Positions 20,534-31,756 of a stretch of 55,362 nt of DNA are shown piece after piece (the first letter of the stretch is position 1; each line of letters starts with the position of its first letter). The DNA is from Desulforamulus aquiferis (GTDB lineage Bacteria; Bacillota; Desulfotomaculia; Desulfotomaculales; Desulfotomaculaceae): NCBI GenBank assembly GCA_004143605.1, contig AWVY01000045.1, positions 1-55,362 of the forward strand, read 5' to 3'. The notes under the pieces are model-generated. The model did not search any database. It was not told where the DNA came from and saw only the letters and a program-made list of their open reading frames with translations. Position numbers and translations under genes: made by a program.

Positions 20534-21729
20534 GCCAGGAACATAGACTTGCCCTAGATAACTGCATCAAATGTTCAATTTGTGTGTCCCACTGCCCGGT
20601 GGCCAGGGTTACAGATAAGTTTTCCGGTCCTAAACAAAATGGTCCTGATTTAGAACGCTTTAGACTGGAGGAACCGGCGGCAGTACATGAATCAGTGGGC
20701 TATTGCAGCAATTGTAAAACTTGCGATGTGGCCTGTCCCTCAGGTGTAAGTATTTCGGCCATGAACTGTAAGGCAAAGGGGGAGTACGTTGCTCTAAATG
20801 GCGCCCCCCTTAGAGACAAAATATTAGGCCGGGTGGAACTGATGGGTATGGCTTCCCGTCTTGCACCACCATTAGTTAACTATTTCGGCAGTATTAAATT
20901 TCTCCGCAGCATAGGCGAGAAGCTTATGGGTGTCAGTGCAGAGATGACCCTACCCAAATATGCCGGCAAAACCTTTTATCAGTTACAGAGAAAAAGAAAA
21001 CAATATGTTTCTGACCAAAAGATTGTATATTATCCAGGCTGTTATGTAAATTACAATACCCCCGAGGTAGGTCTGGCATTAATAGATGTGATGGAGCAAA
21101 ATGGTATTCAGGTTATCAATGATAAGTTTAGCTGCTGTGGCCTGCCTTTGATTTCTAACGGGCTATTAAAGGATGCTGAGGCTATTGCTAAGAAAAATAT
21201 ACAAAAGCTACAAGGCTATATTGATCAAGGCTATAAGATAATTACCTCTTGCCCCAGCTGTAATCTAACCCTTAGACGGGAATATCAAGAGTTATTTAAC
21301 CTTAATGCCGAGGAACTAAATGATGAAATATTAGATGTCTTTGAATATTTACAGCTTTTAAAGCAAGAGGGTAAGCTAAAGGATAAATTTGCAAGGGTAG
21401 AAAAAAATTATGGATACCACCAGCCCTGTCACTTAAAGGCTGCCGGACTTGGTATTCCTTCAATGGATATAATGCAACTGATCCCAGGACTTACTGTCCA
21501 GGAACTGGATGCTGGATGCTGTGGCCTTTCAGGCAGCTATGGTTTTAAAAAAGAAAAATACCCCATAAGTAAGGAAATAGGGCAAAATATTGTTCGTTCA
21601 GTTAAGGATAATAATATAGGCAGAGTATTAAGTGAGTGCGGTATGTGTCAATTGCAGGTTAAACATCTAACTGGCTTGGAAGTATACCATCCGTTACAAG
21701 TTCTTGCTGAAGCTTACAGTGTTTATTAA
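20530..21729 (+). CDS. glpC: Anaerobic glycerol-3-phosphate dehydrogenase subunit C
   Basis: Iron-sulfur subunit that passes electrons from GlpAB to menaquinone at the membrane. The frame is intact, 399 residues. Two [4Fe-4S] motifs occur near the N-terminus (CIKCSICVSHCPV and CSNCKTCDVACPSG). Two CCG domains follow, seen as YYPGCYVNY with SCCGLP and HQPCHLKAAGLG with GCCGLSGSYG, likely heme or cluster ligands. It is the last gene of the glycerol operon and ends inside the terminator stem. Confidence 0.96.
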   Translation: MSQEHRLALDNCIKCSICVSHCPVARVTDKFSGPKQNGPDLERFRLEEPAAVHESVGYCSNCKTCDVACPSGVSISAMNCKAKGEYVALNGAPLRDKILGRVELMGMASRLAPPLVNYFGSIKFLRSIGEKLMGVSAEMTLPKYAGKTFYQLQRKRKQYVSDQKIVYYPGCYVNYNTPEVGLALIDVMEQNGIQVINDKFSCCGLPLISNGLLKDAEAIAKKNIQKLQGYIDQGYKIITSCPSCNLTLRREYQELFNLNAEELNDEILDVFEYLQLLKQEGKLKDKFARVEKNYGYHQPCHLKAAGLGIPSMDIMQLIPGLTVQELDAGCCGLSGSYGFKKEKYPISKEIGQNIVRSVKDNNIGRVLSECGMCQLQVKHLTGLEVYHPLQVLAEAYSVY

Positions 21730-21762
21730 ACTCCTAGGTGAAAACCTGGGAGTTTATTCTTT
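21728..21762 (+). terminator. Terminator after glpC
   Basis: AAACTCCTAGGT (21728-21739), loop GAAA, and ACCTGGGAGTTT (21744-21755), then ATTCTTTAT. Confidence 0.88.
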
Positions 21763-21888
21763 ATAACCAATTTGCAATTGTGGATATAGAATTAATTATA
21801 AAGTTTAATATTGTACCTGATAAATAAATTATTATAGGCCATGTTTTAAAAAGTATTAAACTAAGGACTGCAATTATAAGCAAACCCT

Positions 21889-22009
21889 TTAGAAAGCTGG
21901 CAAATTTTTTTTAATTTTAGAACGGAACAAAAAAAAGAGAATTACAGCTAATACAATAAAAATGAGGGACAAGTAGGCAACACCTCTCAAGACTTTTAAG
22001 AAAGTACAT
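21889..22009 (-). CDS. Possible small membrane protein, frame-shifted
   Basis: In an otherwise empty AT-rich stretch (21763-22101), the minus strand can be read from ATG 22009 as MYFLK followed, after a one-base correction in the A run near 21993, by GVAYLSLIFIVLAVILFFLF and RSKIKKNLPAF. This is one strong membrane helix with a positively charged tail, 39 residues. A TTG start at about 21990 would need no correction. No clear ribosome binding site is seen, so the call is tentative. Confidence 0.3.
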
Positions 22010-22101
22010 ATAACTTCTATTTTTTTAAAAATATACCTTTTAGTTATTAGTAAAAGGCAGTATATTATTTTAAGATGAATAAGTGTTGGAGGGATATAAC
22101 C

Positions 22102-23123
22102 ATGAAGAAACTAGCATTAGTCCTTTGTTTATTTATTTCAACAGTCTTTTTCCCTGGGACAAGCTTTGCCGATTCACCGATTACATCGACGGATTTTTTT
22201 AAGGCATATCTTAATGTAGACATTGTAAGCAGGGCTGCAGATATTAAGATTGTTGACACAGAAATTGCCACATATCTTGCTTCGCCCGACCATCCCATTG
22301 ACACAAAGGCTGCAGTCATTAATGCTATTGGGTGGGATGCCAATGCTAAGAATAATGCCGATAGATACGCCAATATTGTTTATGGTAAATCTGTCAATGA
22401 GCTTAATCTGGAGACATTAAGTGGTGAAGAACTTTTTAATATTGGTTACTTAATGGCCATGGATAATTATTTTGATACAGCTAAGGCCTCAGACTTGCTC
22501 CAAAGGGCAAAGGCAAAGTTAAGTAACAGCTTTACGGTATCAATTGTCGCTGCAATTGTAGCTTCTCAACAACTAATTAGTCAACACGGTCAATGGCCTG
22601 ATATATGGGAACCAGCAGGAATTGTTTTCAATAACCAAAGGCTTCAGAGGGACCTTCGACCAGAGGCGGGGAGAATAATCTTTGATTACATGAGCCTTTA
22701 TAGCGAAGAACCGGTGCTAAACCCTTATCTGGATAAAAATAAAATAGTACTACGTATTGGCAGCCCTGTGATTGTGGTCAACGAAAAAACTTATCAATTA
22801 GATACGGGATCACAAATAACCCCGGAACTGACAGCTAACAGAGCCTTTCTGCCAATAAGTCCATTAATTAAAATGCTGGGTGGGATCATAAGTTGGGACG
22901 GAACTGAACAAAAGGTGACCATTGTGCTTGATTCCCAGCAAATTGAACTATGGATCGGTGAAAAACCGCCCTTGTAAATGGTGAAAATATCGAGCTAGAT
23001 AGCGAACCCTACATCTCTAACATGAAGACAATGCTACCCTTGAGATTTATTATTGAGAATTTGGGATTCGAAGTTGACTGGAAGGGTGAGAAGGGTGAAA
23101 TTATCATAACGGCTAATAGATAA
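22102..23123 (+). CDS. Secreted copper-amine-oxidase-like domain protein, frame-shifted
   Basis: ATG 22102 follows GTTGGAGGGA. A signal peptide (MKKLALVLCLFISTVFFPG, ending in FA-D) leads into a helical region of about 190 residues that I do not recognise. The last 110 residues form a copper-amine-oxidase N-terminal-type beta domain (VNEKTYQLDTG, AFLPISPLIKMLGG, WDGTEQKVTI). The frame shifts near 22972; the corrected end is VNGENIELDSEPYISN through MLPLRFIIENLGFEVDW to the stop at 23121-23123. These domains are common in cell-wall proteins of Clostridia. The function is unknown. Confidence 0.8.
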
Positions 23124-23128
23124 TAAAA

Positions 23129-23172
23129 AAGCCAACAGATCATAGATAAGCTAAGATCTGTTGGCTTCTTTA
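23129..23172. terminator. Bidirectional terminator
   Basis: AAGCCAACAGATC (23129-23141) and GATCTGTTGGCTT (23155-23167) form a perfect 13-bp stem with A run on the left and T-rich right side, between converging genes. Confidence 0.9.
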
Positions 23173-23198
23173 TACGACAATGAGTATATCCGTTCCAT

Positions 23199-23615
23199 TT
23201 AGGAATCTTCTCTAAGCTGTTTATACAATGCATCCATAATGATATAGCCGGTTTCTAAAGTTTTATAATCATTATTAAGTACCTTCCCTAAGCCTCGGAA
23301 GATTACCTCCAAGCCTGCTGCTTCAGGGGGAGGAAGTAAATCAGATACTGCATCGACAGCATCAATAATACTACAAATATGGTTTAGTACGGGATCATTT
23401 AATTCATATTCTTTTAAAACTGTACAGAAGGTACAATGACCACGTTTATGACTTAGGGTAACCCCGGGAATATCAAAGGGTATACCATCTATACCTTTAA
23501 CATTGGCTCCCTTTTTAATAAACATAAATTCAGCGTTAGGGTCAATAAATCTTATGATCAGCCAGGCACTTGAAATCCGGTCAACCCCAATATTTTCCCA
23601 TGTAATCCACCTCAA
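23199..23615 (-). CDS. ChrB C-terminal domain protein
   Basis: Matches the C-terminal domain of the chromate-resistance protein ChrB: start MRWITWENIGVDRISSAWLI, the segment RFIDPNAEFMFI, FDIPGVTLSHKRGHCTFCTV and the later DAVSDLLPPPEAAGLEV. The TTG start at 23615 has GGAAAGGATGA upstream. 138 residues, intact. It lies just downstream of a gene for the ChrB N-terminal domain, so the full ChrB is encoded by two genes. No chromate transporter ChrA is seen in the window, so the real signal may differ from chromate. Confidence 0.75.
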   Translation of the reverse strand: MRWITWENIGVDRISSAWLIIRFIDPNAEFMFIKKGANVKGIDGIPFDIPGVTLSHKRGHCTFCTVLKEYELNDPVLNHICSIIDAVDAVSDLLPPPEAAGLEVIFRGLGKVLNNDYKTLETGYIIMDALYKQLREDS

Positions 23616-23617
23616 AA

Positions 23618-24067
23618 TTATTCATCCTTTCCTGACAATTCAGAAGCCTTCTTTTCTAATAAACCTTTTACCTCAATCCACAAAGGTGATCGCAGGTAGT
23701 CCTGGGATTTTATCTGATGAAATAATGTCCAAAGTTTTTGCAGTTGTTTTATATTAATTGCATTTTCAACCTTATCCATAATCTCCTTATATTGTTTATT
23801 AACCTGTGTGAGGAAATATTCTTTAACCTGATCCTCCTGGCTATAATCAAGGGCTATTGTTTCCCAGAGGGTGGCATCCCCGCCCATTTCTTTAATTTCC
23901 TCCGCTAACCATTCAAAATTCTCCAAGGTACGTTCTGAGTAGGGGAGGATGCAGACGGAGTCTTGCAGTGGATAGACAGCCAGTTTTTTTAGTTTTCTCC
24001 AGATAGCCACCTTTTTTGCTGTAGTCTTGGCTTTTGGTAATTTATATACTAGCAGGACCCATTTCAT
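23618..24067 (-). CDS. ChrB N-terminal domain protein
   Basis: The start is ATG 24067 (MKWVLLVYKLPKAKTTAKKV); a longer reading adds a hydrophobic leader without support. The sequence IWRKLKKLAVYPLQDSVCIL and LEWLAEEIKEMGGDATLWE-like parts match the N-terminal, winged-helix-like domain of ChrB proteins. 149 residues, intact. The stop lies two bases before the start of the C-domain gene. Upstream on this strand the region shares an intergenic space with the divergent HD-domain gene. Confidence 0.7.
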   Translation of the reverse strand: MKWVLLVYKLPKAKTTAKKVAIWRKLKKLAVYPLQDSVCILPYSERTLENFEWLAEEIKEMGGDATLWETIALDYSQEDQVKEYFLTQVNKQYKEIMDKVENAINIKQLQKLWTLFHQIKSQDYLRSPLWIEVKGLLEKKASELSGKDE

Positions 24068-24203
24068 AATTATCAACCTTTTGTTATATAATGAAACTAT
24101 AGTTACATAATATAAAATTCTAAGGGCTTCTGTCAATAAGCTTTATTTTAAATAAATACTACAAAATATTATTTAAATAATTATTAATTGAAGTAATTCC
24201 CAA

Positions 24204-24248
24204 TTGACAAAAGACAATACCTAAAATAAAATGTAACCAAGGTTACAT
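24204..24248 (+). promoter_or_regulatory. Strong promoter and perfect palindromic operator before the HD/MFS operon
   Basis: TTGACA (24204-24209) and TAAAAT (24227-24232) have a 17-base spacer. Directly after, at the expected transcription start, lies ATGTAACC-AA-GGTTACAT (24231-24248), an inverted repeat with perfect 8-base arms. This is the usual position of a repressor site. Confidence 0.65.
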
Positions 24249-24277
24249 TAAAAACTAAATTAAGGAGAGTGGTTAAT

Positions 24278-25021
24278 ATGCCTCCCTATAAGAATCATTT
24301 ATTAACTAGTATAAAAAGAACAGGTAAAGATTTTCAAAGTATGCATAACTGGTTGGATAATGATCCAGATAAGCAGCTTAAGGCAGAACGTCATAGCTTA
24401 GATCGGGTGCCTGAGAATATATCCTATGTTAGGGAGTCCTGGGGAGAGGAAGCAGTAAGTGAATTTCTACTTCATATAGTCGAGGATTTGGTCATGAAAG
24501 ATATCGAGGTTTTAATAAATGCTGGATGCCCCAAGGATGCCATTGAGCATAGTGTGGAGGTAGCCAGAAAAGCTTTAGAAATATCCAGTCGCACCAAGAT
24601 CGATATTGATAGAAAACTTATTGTCTTAGGAGCAATTTACCACGACCTAGGGAAAGCTAAAACCTACGGATTAGAACATGGAGAAATAGGAGCACAAATG
24701 GCACAGGAACTTGGTTTAGGAGATGGTATTATCAATGTTATTCTTAAGCACATTAGGGGCGGATTAACAGATAGAGAGGCAGTGGAATTAGGTTTACCTG
24801 TTCGTGACTATACCCTTAAGACCCCTGAAGAGAAGATAATAATCTATGCAGATAGAATGGTAGACATATATACCGAGGATTTGGTTGAAGTAGATGAAAA
24901 GGGCGCAGAAGAAAATTTTGAAGATATTTTAAATCATTTTATTAAATATGGAAAAAATGAAATTACCACCAAGCGCTATCTTAAGCTTCACCAAGAAATT
25001 CACCAGTGGATGAACAAGTAA
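24278..25021 (+). CDS. HD-domain phosphohydrolase family protein
   Basis: ATG 24278 is chosen because AAGGAG lies ten bases upstream; a GTG at 24269 is too close to it. Residues about 1-75 (PYKNHLLTSIKRTGKDFQSM) are a helical part I do not recognise. Residues 85-240 form an HD domain: HSVEVARKALEIS, IYHDLGKAKTYGLEHGEIGA, ILKHIRGG and ADRMVDIYTED, with the metal-binding H and HD present. Such proteins cleave nucleotide phosphates or similar substrates. 247 residues, intact. The end overlaps the MFS gene by 16 bases. Confidence 0.82.
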   Translation: MPPYKNHLLTSIKRTGKDFQSMHNWLDNDPDKQLKAERHSLDRVPENISYVRESWGEEAVSEFLLHIVEDLVMKDIEVLINAGCPKDAIEHSVEVARKALEISSRTKIDIDRKLIVLGAIYHDLGKAKTYGLEHGEIGAQMAQELGLGDGIINVILKHIRGGLTDREAVELGLPVRDYTLKTPEEKIIIYADRMVDIYTEDLVEVDEKGAEENFEDILNHFIKYGKNEITTKRYLKLHQEIHQWMNK

Positions 25022-26223
25022 GGATAATGAATGGGCAGAAAAGCCAAAAAGTATTCTGGGCTTTGGGCTTGTGCGGTATGGCTGCAATTTTCAGCTCAAC
25101 TCTTTCAAAAATACCGGTTTTACCTCTCTATGCGTTACATTTGGGGGCCAATGAAGCTCAGGTGGGCTGGATCGCTGCGGCTTCAACTGTACCAGGTATA
25201 TTTTTAAGTTTTTATGCTGGAGTTGTCTCTGATAGGTACGGCTGGAAAAGGTTGCTCATGTTGGCACTCTTAGTATTTGCCACTGCACCTCCGCTTTACT
25301 TGGTGGTAAATGATTCACTACAACTGGCAGTGGTTCGTTTTTATCATGGAATTGCAACAGCTATTTTGGGGCCTGTGGCAATGGCCGCAATAGTGTCAAA
25401 TAGTAGCCATCGAAAAGGCGAATTGTTATCTTTATATTCCTCCCTTACGATGATAGGTAGGGCAACGGCACCTTTTGTAGGTGGGTTCATCTTGACCTTT
25501 TGGGGATTCCATGGTGTTTTTCTAATTTGTGCCTTATCTGGTTTTGCTGCCCTCGTAGTAGGAGTAAGTATCAAGCTTAAAATAGAAAACTTGACTGTTC
25601 CTAAAAACTCGCAGAACTTAAAGGAAAACAAAAAGTTGTCTAATTTAAGAGAAATATTTTTTCACCGCCCATTGGTAATGGTGGGTATGTTGGAAACTGT
25701 TGTTTTTTTCTCCTTTGGAGCCTTTGAAGTAATTTTCCCCATCTATGCCAAGGGACTTGGTATAACAGTAGGGTTGATAGGTGTAATTATGGGTCTGCAA
25801 TTGGCAGGCATTATTATCTTCAAGCCAGTTTTTGGCAGACTCTCGGATAGGATAGGTAGAATGCCTATAATATTAGCAGGTCTTATGCTTTGTTCCCTAG
25901 CTGTGGTGGGTTGTTTTTTTGTAAAAATATTTTATTTATTGGCATTATGAACGTTGGCTTTGGATTAGGTTTTGCTTTGGTTACCTCCAGCACCCGTCCA
26001 TTGGCCGCAGATATAGCCGAAAAGGGAGGTTGGAGCTTCTTTAGGTATCATTAGTACCCTAATGGATCTTGGGCAGGTGGCAGGTCCTCCAGTGGTGGGA
26101 ATGGTGGCAGCTTTTTATGGTTATCAAGCTGGGTTCCTTTTAATGGCTGCAATATTAGCTGGTACAGCTACCATATATGTATTCATTTTAGCTAGGCTTA
26201 AGTTAAATTCCCCTTCGCTGTAA
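25006..26223 (+). CDS. MFS exporter, frame-shifted
   Basis: Twelve-helix major-facilitator transporter. The loop-2 motif reads YAGVVSDRYGWKRLLML, with a second copy in the C-half FGRLSDRIGRMPIILAG. The start overlaps the end of the HD-domain gene, so the pair is coupled behind one promoter and palindrome. The frame shifts near 25945 and near 26030, and the end LMDLGQVAGPPVVGMVAAFY leads to the stop at 26221-26223, inside the terminator. About 405 residues. The substrate is unknown; the architecture resembles drug-efflux MFS proteins. Confidence 0.87.
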
Positions 26224-26246
26224 CGGAGAAGGGGAATTTTTATTTC
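26205..26246 (+). terminator. Terminator after MFS gene
   Basis: AAATTCCCCTTC (26205-26216) and GAAGGGGAATTT (26228-26239), then TTATTTCT. Confidence 0.88.
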
Positions 26247-26315
26247 TAGTGTGATATAGCTAACATCCATTTTTCAACTACTGTATTAAACTAGGTCTAG
26301 GAGGTGCCTATTAAT

Positions 26316-26872
26316 ATGGAAAAGGCAAAAAATACCTCAACCCAGCAGTATTTGAACATTATATCCGAGTATTTTTGTAAAATGAGGGGCGGAAATTGCC
26401 CGGTCTTTCAACAAGTAAGCTATAAAAGCCATATAATAACTGCCCTGGGGAGCTTTTTAGGTATAGGGTTGATTTCTTTACTAAACCTTTATTATGACAT
26501 TCCCTTGTTGGTACCATCCCTTGGGGCGACAGCTGTACTCTTATATGCAGCTTGTCACGTGCCTATGGCCCAGCCTAGAAATGTAATAGGCGGTCATTTG
26601 GTGTCGCTGCAGCCGGGGTGTTAGTTTACCAACTTATAGGTAGTCAGTGGTGGACCATTGCCCTTGGAGTCAGCTTAGCTATTTTTATAATGAACCTTAC
26701 CCATACCTTACATCCTCCAGGTGGGGCTACTGCCTTTGTGGCTGTTTATACGGGTCAGGATTTTTCATATATCCTTGCTCCAGTGGGATTAGGGGCCTTT
26801 ATGTTAGTTCTTATTGCTGTACTGGTAAACAATTGTTCTTCCCAAATAAAATATCCTGATTTCTGGTATTAG
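26316..26872 (+). CDS. HPP family membrane protein, frame-shifted
   Basis: ATG 26316 has AGGAGG ten bases upstream. The protein has four to five membrane helices and the HPP signature in THTLHPPGGATAFVAVY, with PSLGATAVLLYAACHVPMAQ and PRNVIGGHLVS before it. The frame shifts near 26607 (GHLVS-AAAGVLVYQLIGSQ when joined). About 185 residues. HPP proteins are linked to nitrite or other anion transport in some bacteria and plants; that role is not shown here. Confidence 0.85.
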
Positions 26873-26930
26873 TTAAAATTTGAATCGCCTGTCCCCCATG
26901 GAAATACAGAGTGGAATTATTCCCAGCAGC

Positions 26931-26962
26931 AAAATAGCAAGCTAAGTAGTTGCTTAGCTTGC
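26931..26962 (-). terminator. Terminator of the minus-strand gene at 26970
   Basis: GCAAGCTAAG (26937-26946) pairs with CTTAGCTTGC (26953-26962); on the minus strand the stem is followed by TATTTT. Confidence 0.8.
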
Positions 26963-26969
26963 CAATAGG

Positions 26970-27719
26970 TTAGCGGTAATCCTCATCGTAATAAGCTACT
27001 TCAAGGGAGTCATCACCGTATTTATAAAATTTAACCAGAATATCAGAGCTATCAGTGTCGGTTATTCTACCTATTATTTCGGTATCCTCTGATAATTCAT
27101 ATTGAATATCACTAACTAAATCATCAAGCCAATCTTCAATATCTCCGTCCCTAAGGGATTCCCACTCATAGTCGTAATAGCCCAGATCAACATCAATATA
27201 TACATAAAGCTCATTTTTATCCCCATCAAGACTAATATCCTCAATACCAACGTCTTGTAAATAATCGTAATCGTATATTAGATCATTCTCTAGATCCTCT
27301 ATCCTATTTTGGATATTATCCTCATCTTCAAGGGAACTTATTTTGTCTATTAAATCCTCTATCTCGCTTTCTTTTTGTGACAGCTGAAGTTTGAGATTAT
27401 CAATTTCAATTTGCTTTTGATCTAGCTCATCCAATGAGGTGGATAGGGAATTTATCATAACAATTTTTTCTGTAGCAAGCCATTCCACACTAAGATTTAA
27501 CGCCTCTGCCACCAGTCTGATAGGAACAAAGGTTCTGCCGTTATAAACTAATGGTTCTTCGTCTGGTTGCACAGTTATAACACTGCCGTCTACTAAAAGT
27601 TGAATGTCCTGATAATTAACATCGATTGCTTTGCTGATTGTTGCTGCATTTGCACTGGCAGAAATGAATAAAAAAAGTGACATTGATAAAAGCAGGGTAA
27701 CAAATATTCTTTTCATCAT
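26970..27719 (-). CDS. Secreted copper-amine-oxidase-like protein with acidic coiled coil
   Basis: Intact, 249 residues. GGAGG lies upstream of the ATGATG start. A signal peptide (MKRIFVTLLLSMSLFLFIS, ending ANA-A) is followed by a copper-amine-oxidase-type domain (LVDGSVITVQPDEEPLVYNG, TFVPIRLVAEALNLSVEW). Residues about 95-145 form a coiled coil rich in E, D, K and L. The last 100 residues are very acidic (YDYDYLQDVG, DGDIEDWLDDLVSD). It is probably a cell-wall-associated structural or sensing protein; the exact function is unknown. Confidence 0.82.
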   Translation of the reverse strand: MMKRIFVTLLLSMSLFLFISASANAATISKAIDVNYQDIQLLVDGSVITVQPDEEPLVYNGRTFVPIRLVAEALNLSVEWLATEKIVMINSLSTSLDELDQKQIEIDNLKLQLSQKESEIEDLIDKISSLEDEDNIQNRIEDLENDLIYDYDYLQDVGIEDISLDGDKNELYVYIDVDLGYYDYEWESLRDGDIEDWLDDLVSDIQYELSEDTEIIGRITDTDSSDILVKFYKYGDDSLEVAYYDEDYR

Positions 27720-27841
27720 ATAGCCTCCAATATTATAATAAAGATAAATTTACCATGCTAAAATTAATCCTTGCTGAAGATAAGCTGAATGTTTGATAAA
27801 AATATTCAGGTAGTCTTAAATATACTTGGGCAAGAGAATTT

Positions 27842-27870
27842 TTGACTTGTTGAAATGTACATACTATCCT
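27842..27870 (+). promoter_or_regulatory. Probable promoter of the P-type ATPase gene
   Basis: TTGACT (27842-27847) and TATCCT (27865-27870) with a 17-base spacer, 36 bases before the start codon. Confidence 0.5.
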
Positions 27871-27905
27871 AGGATGTAAAACTGTTAGGAGGACGTTATT
27901 TCTGG

Positions 27906-30612
<2,707 letters not shown>

Positions 30613-30620
30613 GAAATGAA

Positions 30621-30659
30621 GGGAGTGCACTCCACTGGGAATGCACTCCCTATTTGTTT
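30621..30659 (+). terminator. Terminator after the P-type ATPase gene
   Basis: GGGAGTGCA (30621-30629) and TGCACTCCC (30642-30650), then TATTTGTTTG. Confidence 0.82.
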
Positions 30660-30736
30660 GTTGTTAAGCTTGTGTAATCTACATCACTGTTTATTTTACT
30701 ATAGAAGTTATACTTTGAATTGAGGTGAGTTTACTA

Positions 30737-31452
30737 ATGATAATATTACCCAAGGAACATGGAGTATGGGCAATGCTGGCTGTTCCCTTTATAGTTGGGT
30801 TAGGACTAAGTCAGCAAAGCTGGCTTCATCTGCCCCTTTTCCTGGGCCTTCTGTTCCTTTTTCTTTGTGCTTATTGTTTGCTGAATATCATAGGGGCAAG
30901 GAATGGTGTAGATGATTATAAAAAGTGGTCCATTATATATGGTGCTTGGCAATATTTGGTTTGGCGGTGCCAATTGCGAAATATCCTGGGATTCTATGGC
31001 TGGGGCTTTTGGTAGTGCCCTTGCTGCTTGTCAATATATACTTTATTCAAGTAAAAAAAGAGAGGGGAATGCTCAGTAATTTTAGCACTATATCAATCTT
31101 GTCTTTGGGGGTAGTAGCCAGTGGCTATTTGTCTCTGGGGGGATTTGGCAACAAACTTTGGCTGGCCTGGTTATTTTGTGTAATATTTTTCATGGGCAGT
31201 GTGTTTTTTGTTAAAACCATGCTGCGTGAAAGGAGAAATATAAGCTACAAATATTTATCCTGGAGCTACCATTTAATGATATTAATAATATTATCTATTA
31301 TTTCTGGAAGTGGGCTTCTTTTGGTAGCCTATCTTCCAAGTATGGTAAGGGCATTTATTTGTTATGGACGCAGCTTAACTCAGCTGGCAATAGGAAAAAT
31401 AGAAATTATTAATTCAACAATATTTACAATATGCTTAATAATATATTTTTAA
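30737..31452 (+). CDS. YwiC-like membrane protein, frame-shifted
   Basis: The N-terminus ILPKEHGVWAMLAVPFIVGL is the hallmark of the YwiC family. ATG 30737 is preferred, with GAGGTG nine bases upstream. The frame shifts near 30945 (IYGALAIFGLAVPIAKYPG when joined). About seven hydrophobic helices follow and the protein ends at IFTICLIIYF, 238 residues. The function of YwiC proteins is unknown. A small hairpin (31453-31470) and then the structured repeat follow the stop codon directly. Confidence 0.85.
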
Positions 31453-31470
31453 AGCCACCTTCAGGTAGCT

Positions 31471-31727
31471 CAGATTGTCAAGAAACTACCTTCGGGTTTT
31501 AATAATCCCTCACGACTCCTCTCTCCGCAGTGGACAGCGCTAATCGCTCGCTTCGGGCGAAAATGGGCCGCCTTCGAGTAAACATCGTGTTTACCTCAGG
31601 CTTTAGCGGACGTCCATGTCCGCTCACCCATTTTCGTATCCTCAGCTTCGCGAAGCGCTGATTCCACTGCTCCGAATGTTGCTGTTCGGGATTATTAAAA
31701 CCCAGTTGTATCTTTTTCAACAGTCTG
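31471..31727. repeat. Structured repeat, full copy B (MITE-like)
   Basis: A 257-bp element with long imperfect terminal inverted repeats. The outer ends CAGATTGTCAAGAAAC and, on the other strand, CAGACTGTTGAAAAAG match, and the inner core GGGTTTTAATAATCCC (31494-31509) matches GGGATTATTAAAACCC (31688-31703) perfectly. Nested pairs follow: CGAAAATGGG/CCCATTTTCG (31558, 31627), GTAAACA/TGTTTAC (31578-31594) and AGCGGAC/GTCCGCT (31605-31624). No credible gene is inside. Copies A and C at the window ends are the same family. It behaves like a non-autonomous mobile or REP-like element. Confidence 0.85.
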
Positions 31728-31756
31728 AAGGCTATAACTCAAAGGGTTATAGCCTT
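31728..31756. terminator. Hairpin abutting repeat copy B
   Basis: AAGGCTATAAC (31728-31738) and GTTATAGCCTT (31746-31756) form a perfect 11-bp stem. It lies at the 3' end of the minus-strand gene but lacks a T run on that side, because the repeat begins exactly there. Confidence 0.6.

Noticed and set aside
31499-31720. A 73-aa reading frame on the minus strand within the repeat
   Set aside because: It lies wholly inside the inverted-repeat element, has no ribosome binding site or family pattern, and the copies differ at many positions.
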